DNA of 64,000 nucleotides from CAYMAI01 sp964388445 (GTDB lineage: Bacteria; 4484-113; JAGGVC01): NCBI GenBank assembly GCA_964388445.1, contig CAYMAI010000007.1, positions 1 through 64,000 on the forward strand, in the 5' to 3' direction. A program made the translations under genes and the position numbers. Below the pieces are notes generated by a model. The model saw only the letters and a program-made list of their open reading frames with translations, had not been told where the DNA came from and made no database searches. This document shows, piece by piece, positions 25,829 to 34,252 of the stretch (position 1 is the stretch's first letter; every line of letters starts with the position of its first letter).

Positions 25829-26947
25829 TCAGGGCTTTGCCGGAGAAATTTTTCCTTTGTTAACCATCCACACAGTGGAAGCCTTCGGCGCTACGAGTTT
25901 CAACTCCTTTTCGCTCGCGAGCGAGATGAAAACCTGCGAGCGGTTTTCAAGCGCGGATAGAAGGCTCTTTTTGCGCGAGTCATCAAGTTCCGACAGCGCG
26001 TCATCCAAAAAAAGCACCGGATCGTCTCCGGTAAGCTCACGCGCTACGTCGCAAAGCGCGATTTTGAACGCCAGAACGGCGCTTCGCTGTTGCCCCTGAC
26101 TTCCGTAACGCCTTAAAGATTCGCCGCCAAGTTGAAACAGCAGTTCGTCACGGTGCGGCCCAATTGTCGTATATTGCAGTTCGCGTTCTTTTTCCGCTAC
26201 TTCGTAGATTCTCTCGCTATAGCTTTTCTGCAGCGCTTCTTTCGCGATTCCGCCCACATCGTTCGAAAAAGAACAAAAATATTTAATCGTGACGGGATCC
26301 GGCTCGTTGCTTATCCGCCCGTAGTGAATCACGAAACGGGGCTTGATTCTTTCCAGCAGGTTGGAACGCATCCGGGCTATTTCGACGCCTGCCTTCACCA
26401 TTTTATCCGTCCACGCCGAAATTTCTTTTGCATTTTCGGCGCCAAAGCGTTTTAAAAGAGAATTTCGCTGCAAAAGCGCTCGCTTAAAATCCGCATATGG
26501 CCTGACAGCGCTCGGAACAGCCTTTAAGACCTCATAGTCAAGCGCCTCGCGCCTTAGCGAAGGGTCTCCTTTTATCAGGGACAAGTCCGATGGGAAAAAG
26601 AAATGTGCGCCGAGTATGCCTATGGCGTCTTCGAAACGGGTAACGGCATTGCCATCTAGCTTCAGGAATTTTTTAATACCCGAAACGGTTACCGATAGGT
26701 GGTTTGTCAACTCGCCGCTCTTTTTTAGCCATACTTCGACTCTCGCTCGCTCGGCGCCGATACGGACTATTTCCTTTTCGCGAGTAGCGCGTGCGCTTTT
26801 AATGTACGTGGCGAAGTGCAGCGCGTCGAGCAGATTGGTCTTGCCCTGCGCATTCGCGCCGAAAATGAGGTTTATGCCCGCTGGGGGCTCGATTTCCGCC
26901 TTCGCGATGTTCCGATAATCGCGAATGCGTACACGTTCGATGAGCAC
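25829..26947 (-). CDS. recF: DNA replication and repair protein RecF
   Basis: RecF loads RecA at gaps through the RecFOR pathway. The 372 residues match the family. Walker A is GANAQGKTN near residue 32, followed by LLDALHFATYIKS. The family block TIGPHRDE and the SMC-like signature (GSQGQQRSAVLAFKIAL) come later. Walker B with the D-loop is VLFLDDALSELDDSRK. The GTG start lies six bases after TATCAT on the minus strand. recF is not with dnaA, dnaN or gyrB here. It diverges from the gluzincin peptidase gene. Confidence 0.95.
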   Translation of the reverse strand: MLIERVRIRDYRNIAKAEIEPPAGINLIFGANAQGKTNLLDALHFATYIKSARATREKEIVRIGAERARVEVWLKKSGELTNHLSVTVSGIKKFLKLDGNAVTRFEDAIGILGAHFFFPSDLSLIKGDPSLRREALDYEVLKAVPSAVRPYADFKRALLQRNSLLKRFGAENAKEISAWTDKMVKAGVEIARMRSNLLERIKPRFVIHYGRISNEPDPVTIKYFCSFSNDVGGIAKEALQKSYSERIYEVAEKERELQYTTIGPHRDELLFQLGGESLRRYGSQGQQRSAVLAFKIALCDVARELTGDDPVLFLDDALSELDDSRKKSLLSALENRSQVFISLASEKELKLVAPKASTVWMVNKGKISPAKP

Positions 26948-26953
26948 CGCGCT

Positions 26954-26959
26954 ATGATA
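26954..26959 (-). promoter_or_regulatory. -10 box six bases before the recF GTG
   Basis: On the minus strand TATCAT is followed by six bases and GTG. No ribosome-binding site lies between them. The complementary strand at the same place reads TATGAT, so divergent promoters may overlap. Confidence 0.45.
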
Positions 26960-26994
26960 ACATGCAGGCTCCGCTTAAATTATGGGAGTATTCG

Positions 26995-29595
26995 ATGCGC
27001 CTGATTTCTATTGCTGCAATTATTCTTTACCTATCATCTGCACCCGCCGGCGCGGGTGTAATGGTTACTCAAGATGAATTCTATACGGCGGTTTTCGCAA
27101 TAAAGTCGCCGGTTACGTTGGCCGCTCCTTACGGCGAAATTGAGATTACCGATGGGAATTACGCCCTCCTTCCGGATAATGATGGCTTGTATCGCCATAT
27201 AGTCTTCGCGGGAGGAGCGCGATTAAAGCTATCTGCGCTTCCTTCAAGCGACTCGCTCAACCTATTTTACGAGATGGGGCTTTTTAAGGCCGGCATCCCT
27301 GTTGAAATTGACCTAGCCGGATTTTACGCAAAATGCGGGCTCGAAGGCGGAATGGAAGTTTTTGAAGAAGGCATTCCGATTTTTGTAGACAAAAATGCGC
27401 CCAGTGACTTTGCGGGCGCGCTTTGGGGTCTTTATGTGCAGGCTTGGAGCGACGCGCTGCCGGCAGAAATGACGCACGAGGAGTTAATGGCGGCTATGAG
27501 GGGCGGCGGACCGCGCGGACCTCAGGTTCGCGAACCGAAAGACGCCGAGTTTTTCATCGCCTTATTCACAGCCGATGGAAAGCGTTTCGATTACACGCGG
27601 GACGCGAAGGGAAAACTTGAAATTACAGATTACCTCGAAGGCTTTGCTTACTTCGTTCATCCGTATTTCGTCAACGAGGAAAACTACGACCCGTCCATAG
27701 ATTTTAAGAATAAGGAAATCGTATACGGCTTTAATCCCGAGACTCAAGAGACGAGCGTAAGCGTATTGCTTAGTGGAAAAACTCTCAGGTCTCTAGATGG
27801 ATATAGAGCTTATTGTTACCCTTGGCTAAACGTGACATACGTCGAAGTGGACGGGCAGTCAGTTTCATTCAAAAGAAAGCAAGTTGCTGGCCAGGCGACA
27901 TGGGCCGTTGACATTTCACACAAATTCTTCGCCAAAAAGGACGTTCAGCTATACGTCGAGTTATCCGGCGTTGCTCCGAAGTCGTACGACGCGATAGGCT
28001 ATGGCGGCGTATACAGATTCGACGATTATGCCTTTTATACGGGCAGCGATGCATGCGATAAAACCGTATACGCAGAAATGCCGGAAGGAACGAAATGGAG
28101 CTTTACCGTCAGCCCCGGTGGGGACTCGAAGGTAAATGAAGACTACACTCACAGCGCCGATTGGAAGAACTATGGACGCGGAGTGATGCTCGTGGCGACG
28201 CAATTTCCGGAACGAGAAATCTATAGTGGCGGCGTAAAACTTAAGGTGTATGCTCCCAAAGACATTATTAGTCACGTGGAAACCAACCCTTCTGTTGCGC
28301 AGCTTGGCAAAATGCTGGATTACTATTCCGAAAGATTCGGCGTATACAGCCACGTTTATCCGGAGGGCAGGATAAGCGAGCAAGTCCTGTTTCTAATACC
28401 CGATGAAGAAGGAGTGGCGGCATTCGAAAACGCCGGGCTGTTGTTTTACCTGGGTTCTCAGACGAATTTGCCGCTGGTCGCGCATGAAGCCAGCCATATT
28501 TGGTGGGGACAAATGGTGGATGGTCCGACCTGGTTCGTGGAGGGAATGGCAAACTATTGCCCGATTACGTACTTTGACGAGTTTGAGCCGAGTACTGCGG
28601 AATCCTATCGAAGATACATTATGCAAGCCGCGGTCGCGCAAGGCAAAACCATGAGCTTGGATAGACGTATGGAGCTTGGCGATAAGGCAGCGCTCTATCA
28701 ATCGGGTGCGGGGCTGTTCGTAATGCTTGAATACATTTATGGCAAAGAAGAATTCCATTCGGCATTGAATTCGATATGCAAACAGCATACGGATAAGGAC
28801 GCCCTTTCAACGGAGAATATTTTTGAACAGCTGGGCAAAGAGTTAAAAACCAATCTATCGGACTTCAAGAAAACGTTTTTCGATACCACGGCTGCGCCGC
28901 TTTTTTCGGCGGGAACAAGGCACACAATCAGGAACAACTACCTTTTGACGGTGCGGCGCGCCCCGGATTTGAAGGGAACAATTCCCGTTGACGTAAGGAT
29001 TACGACTGCCGACGGCGACATTAAAACCATGCGAGTCGAAACCAGAAGCGAAACTACCGATTTGCAAATATCCCTTCGAGGCGAAATGGGTACAATCGTT
29101 CTCGATCCGGACAACAAAATGTTGATTAACACGCCCGAAAGAATCACTTATGCAAAGTTTCTTGGCTGGCTTATGCCGGCCTGGATGAAGCGCGGAACCG
29201 GCGATGCTGCAGGCGCGATTTTTTGCATGGAGCAGGCCTTAAACTATCGCCGTTGGGCGCGCGATTATCGCGACCTTGCCGATTTGTATTTTTCGGTGGG
29301 CCGGATGGACGAAGCCCGGTCGATGACGACTCAGTTGCTTGAGGCGGTGGAGGACGGACGCGAGTTCGGAGGACACGAAATTGAGCAAGATACCTTATGC
29401 AAAATTCACTGGCTCGCGGGCAGGATTGCCGAAATTGACGGCGAAATGGACAAGGTGCGATTTCACTTTGGAAAGGTTATCGAACTCGGCAGTCAGACTG
29501 GGCTATTTAACCTCGTGAGGAGCGCTCAGGAAAAGCTTGGAATAGATCCCGACGGCGAACCGGCGCGCGAGGCAATGCCCGCTATGGGAATGTAA
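26995..29595 (+). CDS. Exported gluzincin (M1-like) metallopeptidase with TPR tail
   Basis: The 866-residue protein begins with a signal peptide (RLISIAAIILYLSSAPAGAG). An ATG 11 codons upstream lacks a ribosome-binding site, whereas GGGAG precedes this one. The N-terminal half is beta-rich, as in aminopeptidase N-like proteins. The zinc site is HEASH at 497-501, with a second glutamate at 516 in TWFVEGMA. The spacing of 14 residues is shorter than the 18 usual in M1. A helical catalytic lobe follows, then a beta domain and about 100 residues of TPR-like helices (DLADLYFSVGRMDEARSM). It is probably a periplasmic or surface peptidase. The downstream esterase gene follows within 20 bp. Confidence 0.78.
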   Translation: MRLISIAAIILYLSSAPAGAGVMVTQDEFYTAVFAIKSPVTLAAPYGEIEITDGNYALLPDNDGLYRHIVFAGGARLKLSALPSSDSLNLFYEMGLFKAGIPVEIDLAGFYAKCGLEGGMEVFEEGIPIFVDKNAPSDFAGALWGLYVQAWSDALPAEMTHEELMAAMRGGGPRGPQVREPKDAEFFIALFTADGKRFDYTRDAKGKLEITDYLEGFAYFVHPYFVNEENYDPSIDFKNKEIVYGFNPETQETSVSVLLSGKTLRSLDGYRAYCYPWLNVTYVEVDGQSVSFKRKQVAGQATWAVDISHKFFAKKDVQLYVELSGVAPKSYDAIGYGGVYRFDDYAFYTGSDACDKTVYAEMPEGTKWSFTVSPGGDSKVNEDYTHSADWKNYGRGVMLVATQFPEREIYSGGVKLKVYAPKDIISHVETNPSVAQLGKMLDYYSERFGVYSHVYPEGRISEQVLFLIPDEEGVAAFENAGLLFYLGSQTNLPLVAHEASHIWWGQMVDGPTWFVEGMANYCPITYFDEFEPSTAESYRRYIMQAAVAQGKTMSLDRRMELGDKAALYQSGAGLFVMLEYIYGKEEFHSALNSICKQHTDKDALSTENIFEQLGKELKTNLSDFKKTFFDTTAAPLFSAGTRHTIRNNYLLTVRRAPDLKGTIPVDVRITTADGDIKTMRVETRSETTDLQISLRGEMGTIVLDPDNKMLINTPERITYAKFLGWLMPAWMKRGTGDAAGAIFCMEQALNYRRWARDYRDLADLYFSVGRMDEARSMTTQLLEAVEDGREFGGHEIEQDTLCKIHWLAGRIAEIDGEMDKVRFHFGKVIELGSQTGLFNLVRSAQEKLGIDPDGEPAREAMPAMGM

Positions 29596-29613
29596 CGAGC
29601 GAGGTTGATGGTT

Positions 29614-30762
29614 ATGTCAGCAAAATTGCTTTCGATTTTCGCAATTGCCTTGATTTTGTTTTCTTACGGTCAGGTTGCAATTTGCGAAACAGAATCGGAG
29701 CCTGAAGCGCAGGTTTCTGAAATCGATCCTTTGGATCCATCTGCGGGCGATTTTTTGGACGCCGATGTTGCCGATATTCACTCGAAAGCGCGCGATGCTT
29801 TTTTGGCAGGCGAGTATGAAGCTGCAGCCGCTTTGTACTTAAGTGCTTTGAAAAGGAATATCGGCGACTCCGATACCATATACAATCTTGCATGCTGCTA
29901 TGGCCAGTTGGGAGATGCGAACCTGGCTGCCAAATATCTTCTGCGCGCTTTCAATGCGGGTTACGAACGAATAGATTGGGTCAAGGAAGACCCGGACTTC
30001 GAGGAAATTCGAAAAGACGCGGATTTCAAAGCTGCCATAGACGAAATTGAGGCCGAGCTATCCGAGAAAAATGCAAAGTACGGCGAGCTTGTCCGCGTCG
30101 ATTCGCCCGCTTATTTCGACTGCTACGTCAGGTTGCCAGAAAACTACGATCCATCCAAGTCTTACACACTTGTTATCGGATTGCATGGATACGGCAGCAA
30201 CCCAAAGCGATTCGTTCAGCTCTGGGACAGGGCGGGAGGTCTGGGATTCATATACGCAGCTCCTCAGGCTCCGTACGCAATGGACTCGCAGATTGAAGGC
30301 GGATCCTTTAGCTGGATCTCGTGGAGCGAAAGCGAGCCCTCGCTTTATATGAAGAGCGCATCCAAAAGCGAGAATTATGTTGTCCGAACCGCAAACAAAC
30401 TTAAGTCCGAATATCGAATTGATAGAGTCCTGCTTCTCGGATTCTCGCAGGGGTGTGCAATGACGTATGCGACCGGACTAAAATATCCCGATGAATTCGA
30501 TGGATTGATGTGTTTCGGTGGCTGGCTTAACACCGAATGGATTGGCTTGGACAAAATAGCAAGCGCAAAGGACTTGCCTGTGTTCATCGCTCATGGGCGC
30601 GAAGACAAGTCCGTCGGTTTCGACGAGGGCGCGCGTGCAAACGAAGAGCTTACGAGCGCCGGATATGCTGTCGAGTTTTTCGAGTTCGACGGCGCTCATA
30701 CCGTTCCAGTGGATGCCCTGAATGCCGCTGCCCGATTTTTCGAGCTAACGCTTACGGAATAA
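29614..30762 (+). CDS. Exported alpha/beta hydrolase (carboxylesterase/phospholipase type) with TPR-like N-terminus
   Basis: The product of 382 residues begins with a signal peptide (LLSIFAIALILFSYGQVAIC). Two TPR-like helices pairs follow at about 60-130 (FLAGEYEAAAALYLSAL, YNLACCYGQLGDANLAA). The hydrolase domain has the oxyanion region GLHGYGSNP, the nucleophile elbow GFSQGCA, Asp in HGREDKSV and His in FDGAHTVP, giving a complete Ser-Asp-His triad. It is closest in type to the phospholipase/carboxylesterase (YpfH) group. I chose the ATG with GAGG nine bases upstream over two nearer alternatives. It is probably co-transcribed with the peptidase gene. Confidence 0.8.
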   Translation: MSAKLLSIFAIALILFSYGQVAICETESEPEAQVSEIDPLDPSAGDFLDADVADIHSKARDAFLAGEYEAAAALYLSALKRNIGDSDTIYNLACCYGQLGDANLAAKYLLRAFNAGYERIDWVKEDPDFEEIRKDADFKAAIDEIEAELSEKNAKYGELVRVDSPAYFDCYVRLPENYDPSKSYTLVIGLHGYGSNPKRFVQLWDRAGGLGFIYAAPQAPYAMDSQIEGGSFSWISWSESEPSLYMKSASKSENYVVRTANKLKSEYRIDRVLLLGFSQGCAMTYATGLKYPDEFDGLMCFGGWLNTEWIGLDKIASAKDLPVFIAHGREDKSVGFDEGARANEELTSAGYAVEFFEFDGAHTVPVDALNAAARFFELTLTE

Positions 30763-30807
30763 TAGCGATCTGTCCTTGTCGATATTTGCGTCTTTCATAG
30801 GAGTGAA

Positions 30808-31662
30808 ATGAAAATCGAAGCGGAAAATTCGGCCAATTCAATAACCAAACTTGGCTTTCCGATTGGACAGGCGAATCCTCTGGCCCTTATTGCCGGACCG
30901 TGCGTCATCGAAAGCCGGGAGCTTTGCTTCGAGGTTGCAGGGCGGATGCGCGAAATCACAAGCGATCTCGGCGTTCCGTACGTATTCAAGGCAAGCTATG
31001 ACAAAGCAAACCGCACGAGCGCGGCGGGATTTCGAGGAATCGGGATTGAAGACGGGCTGGCGATACTCGCCGAAATCCGGCGCGAATTCGGCGTCCCAGT
31101 GCTTACCGACGTCCATTCGCCGGAACAAGCGGAGGCTGCGAAAGATTTCGTCGACGTGTTACAAGTTCCGGCGTTTCTTTGCAGACAGACCGATCTTTTA
31201 ATCGCGTGCGGAGAAACGGGCAATGTAGTCAACGTCAAGAAAGGGCAGTTCCTTGCTCCGTGGGATATGGCTCAAGTGGTGGATAAAATCAAAGCCACCG
31301 GAAACCCCGACGTAATCGTAACCGAACGAGGCTCGTCATTCGGATACAACCGGCTGGTTGTGGATATGCGCAGTCTCGAAATTATGCGCGAGACCGGATG
31401 CCCGGTATGTTTCGACGCCACACACAGCGTGCAGGAGCCGGGAGGAAAAGGAACGGCGTCGGGCGGCGACCGCAGGTTTGTGCAAGGGCTGTCGCGCGCT
31501 GCCGCGGCTGTCGGAATCGCCGCGCTGTTTTGGGAAGTGCATCCCGAACCGGACAAGGCAATGAGCGACGGCCCGAATATGCTCTTGCTTTCGGACGTGC
31601 GTGCGGCTCTCGAATCGATAATCGAAATAGACCGTATAGCAAAAATGCGGATGCAAAATTGA
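30808..31662 (+). CDS. kdsA: 3-deoxy-8-phosphooctulonate (Kdo-8-P) synthase
   Basis: The enzyme condenses phosphoenolpyruvate with arabinose 5-phosphate for the Kdo of lipopolysaccharide. The 284 residues match the family. Motifs include AGPCVIESRE near the N-terminus, VFKASYDKANRTS, VLTDVHSPEQ, VPAFLCRQTDLL, VNVKKGQFLAPWDM, TERGSSFGYNRLVVDMR and the late metal-ligand region. A cysteine follows AGP as in metal-dependent KdsA forms. AGGAG lies seven bases before the ATG. Its presence supports an LPS-bearing outer membrane. No other Kdo gene is adjacent. Confidence 0.95.
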   Translation: MKIEAENSANSITKLGFPIGQANPLALIAGPCVIESRELCFEVAGRMREITSDLGVPYVFKASYDKANRTSAAGFRGIGIEDGLAILAEIRREFGVPVLTDVHSPEQAEAAKDFVDVLQVPAFLCRQTDLLIACGETGNVVNVKKGQFLAPWDMAQVVDKIKATGNPDVIVTERGSSFGYNRLVVDMRSLEIMRETGCPVCFDATHSVQEPGGKGTASGGDRRFVQGLSRAAAAVGIAALFWEVHPEPDKAMSDGPNMLLLSDVRAALESIIEIDRIAKMRMQN

Positions 31663-31714
31663 CAGCCATTTCTGCACAAGGCCGATTGGCGGCTAAATTT
31701 ACTTATGTACGCGC

Positions 31715-31720
31715 TATGAT
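31715..31720 (+). promoter_or_regulatory. -10 box six bases before the NapH/NapG-like GTG
   Basis: TATGAT, six bases, GTG. No Shine-Dalgarno sequence precedes the start, so a leaderless transcript is inferred. Confidence 0.45.
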
Positions 31721-31726
31721 TTAAAT

Positions 31727-33463
31727 GTGTTCGGAAAAAATGCCAGACAGGAACATTGGCCGCGCCGTCCGAAGTGGCCTCTTATCCGGCGCATCCTTCA
31801 AACTGCATCATTCTTGATATTTTTTGCAATCGTGCTCTCTCTTGCATATCCGCTCGCGGTTCCATTTGACACGAGATTGATCTTTCACTTAAATCCTCTA
31901 ACGCACGTCTGGCTGCTAATTACCCGCCAACCGCTTGTTTCAGTCGGATGGGCGATTGCCGCTTTCGCGTTTTGGCTGGTTCTCGGAAGGACTTTCTGTG
32001 GATGGATTTGCCCGCTCGGAGCGATTCTGGATTTTTCGAATGCATTCGTCAAGTGGTTCAGCAAAGTATTTACGCTGTATCCGAATGCCGAAGTAAAGCC
32101 CTTAAATCGCTGGGAAAGCGAAGCGCCGGATAATCCTCGGCTTAGACTGCCAAGCGCGATAAATTTGTTTCTTCTCGGGGCGCTGCTGACGCTTGCGGTT
32201 TTCAAAATGCCTCTTATATGGATTTTAGACCCGATAGTTTTAAGCTTCAAATTCGCCACGGTGGCGCTTTGGCCCGCCCTCGACCGCCCAGCACGCGCCG
32301 CGTATTACGTACTGGACAACAAGCTCTACGCCAGCGACGCTTGGTATCCGGTTAGCCACTTCTTTAACAAGTTTGTCCTTCCATACCGAGAGCCGACCTA
32401 CGTGGACACGCTATTAATAATCGGCTTTATGCTCGCTTTGTTAATCGTAAACCGTTATCATCGCAGGTGGTGGTGCAAGTACGTCTGCCCGCTCGGTGCG
32501 CTACTGCGCATTACGTATTTCGTGAACCCTATAAAACGAAGAATAACGTCAGGATGTACTAATTGCTTACTTTGCGAGGTGGACTGCCACTTTTCGGGCG
32601 ATGCGGTTGCCGATTGCATTTACTGCATGGAATGCGCAGATGCTTGCCCGAAGAAGGCAATTACGTTTTTGCCTGCGAGAGATTCATTTCAGCCGGAATA
32701 TACCAGAAATCACGACATCCTAAGCGCAAATGGCGCTACAGACATCTCATTTAACGAGGCGCGGCACAAATTGGAACATAAAATCCGAACCATAAACACG
32801 CTGCGGCCGAATTTGAACCGGCGAGCGTTTCTGGGGAGCATCGCCGCCGGCGCGCTTTGTTATCCATTTTTGGAACTGTTTAACCAAAAAGTAAGACTTC
32901 CGGATGATTTTATAAGACCGCCGGGAGTCACGGACGAGTTTATTTTCTCCGAGCTTTGCATCAAGTGCGGTCAGTGCCTAAAAGTGTGCCTGACAAACGG
33001 ACTGCAACCCGCCTTGTTCGAAGCGGGGCTCGATGGGCTTTGGACTCCTAGATTGGTTTCGCGAATCGGATGTTGCGAATTCGAATGCAACATGTGCGGT
33101 CAAGTATGCCCAACAGGTGCAATCCCGCCGCTAAGCATCGACAATAAAAAGGCCGAAGTTCTGGGTACTGCAGATATCAATTCGGACAGGTGCATCCCGT
33201 TCGTTACCGAAACGGAATGTATTGTCTGCGAAGAGCATTGTCCAGTATCTCCGAAAGCTATAGAGCTTGACGATGTTTTATTGGACCGAAACAGAAACTC
33301 CGTTAAGCTTTCAAAGAGACCTCGAGTGTTACAGGATAAATGTACCGGTTGCGGGATTTGCGAGTTCGTTTGTCCGCTAGACGGCGCTTCGGCTATCCGA
33401 GTATTCAGACCCGCTGTTAAACTAGGTGAAGTCGAGTTAGGTCGCGGCGGTTATCCGGCCTGA
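31727..33463 (+). CDS. NapH-like plus NapG/MauM-like polyferredoxin fusion
   Basis: This 578-residue membrane iron-sulfur protein fuses two electron-transfer modules. The N-terminal half has membrane helices and two FixG/NapH-type CxxxCP motifs (FCGWICPLGAILD and WCKYVCPLGALLR). Two 4Fe-4S ferredoxin clusters follow (CTNCLLCEVDC and CIYCMECADACP). At about residue 365 an RRAFLGSIAAGAL sequence resembles the Tat-type leader of NapG, here internal. The C-terminal half carries further ferredoxin motifs (CIKCGQCLKVC, CNMCGQVCPTG, CIVCEEHCP, CTGCGICEFVCP), as in NapG/MauM. It probably passes electrons between quinones and a periplasmic or membrane partner. No nitrate reductase genes are nearby, so the partner is unknown. 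Confidence 0.82.
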   Translation: MFGKNARQEHWPRRPKWPLIRRILQTASFLIFFAIVLSLAYPLAVPFDTRLIFHLNPLTHVWLLITRQPLVSVGWAIAAFAFWLVLGRTFCGWICPLGAILDFSNAFVKWFSKVFTLYPNAEVKPLNRWESEAPDNPRLRLPSAINLFLLGALLTLAVFKMPLIWILDPIVLSFKFATVALWPALDRPARAAYYVLDNKLYASDAWYPVSHFFNKFVLPYREPTYVDTLLIIGFMLALLIVNRYHRRWWCKYVCPLGALLRITYFVNPIKRRITSGCTNCLLCEVDCHFSGDAVADCIYCMECADACPKKAITFLPARDSFQPEYTRNHDILSANGATDISFNEARHKLEHKIRTINTLRPNLNRRAFLGSIAAGALCYPFLELFNQKVRLPDDFIRPPGVTDEFIFSELCIKCGQCLKVCLTNGLQPALFEAGLDGLWTPRLVSRIGCCEFECNMCGQVCPTGAIPPLSIDNKKAEVLGTADINSDRCIPFVTETECIVCEEHCPVSPKAIELDDVLLDRNRNSVKLSKRPRVLQDKCTGCGICEFVCPLDGASAIRVFRPAVKLGEVELGRGGYPA

Positions 33464-33493
33464 TATGTTTGCACACAAATTTCTTCCAAATAA

Positions 33494-33805
33494 CTAATTC
33501 AGCGCCGTGATAATTGCTTCCACGACTTTGCCGTCTCTAACGAGCGCAATTCCGGCTCTTCCGAACAAGTGCTGCCATGTGTCTCTTGGCGTGCAAAACA
33601 CCCAAAATTCGTCGGTATCCTTGCAGTCGGCTACAAGTTTTTCAAGCCTTGATTTCGCCTCGTCGAACGGAGGTACGCGCAGAGCCGACGGGGTACAGGT
33701 CGTTACGTGACGTCCGACCTTTCCCAATATACCTGAGAAATCTCCGCTCAGGCACTCCCGAATTTCTTCCAACGAAAGTCTCGCCTTTAGCGACTCGCAG
33801 TTCAT
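33494..33805 (-). CDS. Hypothetical protein, about 103 residues
   Basis: The chosen ATG follows GGAGGGG at four bases and gives a soluble protein beginning MNCESLKARLSLEEIRECLS. The sequence has no recognisable domain. A DEFWVFCTPRDTWQHLFGR stretch and a strand-like VRDGKVVEAIITAL end suggest a compact alpha/beta fold. It lies upstream of nothing on its own strand and is convergent with the ferredoxin fusion gene. I do not recognise it. Confidence 0.5.
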   Translation of the reverse strand: MNCESLKARLSLEEIRECLSGDFSGILGKVGRHVTTCTPSALRVPPFDEAKSRLEKLVADCKDTDEFWVFCTPRDTWQHLFGRAGIALVRDGKVVEAIITALN

Positions 33806-33858
33806 GTTCCCCTCCGGAGTCACCAATAAAACCTTTAAAAACTTATGGTCAATCCACG

Positions 33859-34245
33859 CTATGCAAGCCTGAGAATAATAACATGATTGCTCGGCAATAT
33901 GCTTCGGTTTTTTTTCAAGATAATGCTAAGACGCGTATCGGTTTCGGATGCCTCAACAACACAGGCAAAAAACTTGACAGGTTTCATATTTTTCGAATCG
34001 TAAACGGACGAGGTTGTTTTTACATATTCTTCCAAGCTAGTCGAATCCATATCTAAGTCCATCAACAACGATGCATAAGCGCGTTCCCCCGAGGGGCTGA
34101 CAAGCGCAAAATCCGGGAGGATGCCGTTAAACTCGCGCGTAAGCGGAAGGCATATATCGAGAGACTCTTTTGCATGGGTTACGTCGAAATTCAGCTTTGA
34201 AAGGACTGTAACAAGCTTGGTCAATAAGTCTTTTCTGCTATTCAT
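33859..34245 (-). CDS. Hypothetical protein, 128 residues
   Basis: This soluble protein has mixed helices and strands (LLTKLVTVLSKLNFDV, YASLLMDLDMDS, FFACVVEASETDTRLSIILK). It starts 7 bp after the stop of the VWA protein gene on the same strand, so it is probably the second gene of that operon. No domain is recognised. Confidence 0.5.
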   Translation of the reverse strand: MNSRKDLLTKLVTVLSKLNFDVTHAKESLDICLPLTREFNGILPDFALVSPSGERAYASLLMDLDMDSTSLEEYVKTTSSVYDSKNMKPVKFFACVVEASETDTRLSIILKKNRSILPSNHVIILRLA

Positions 34246-34252
34246 TGACTAA

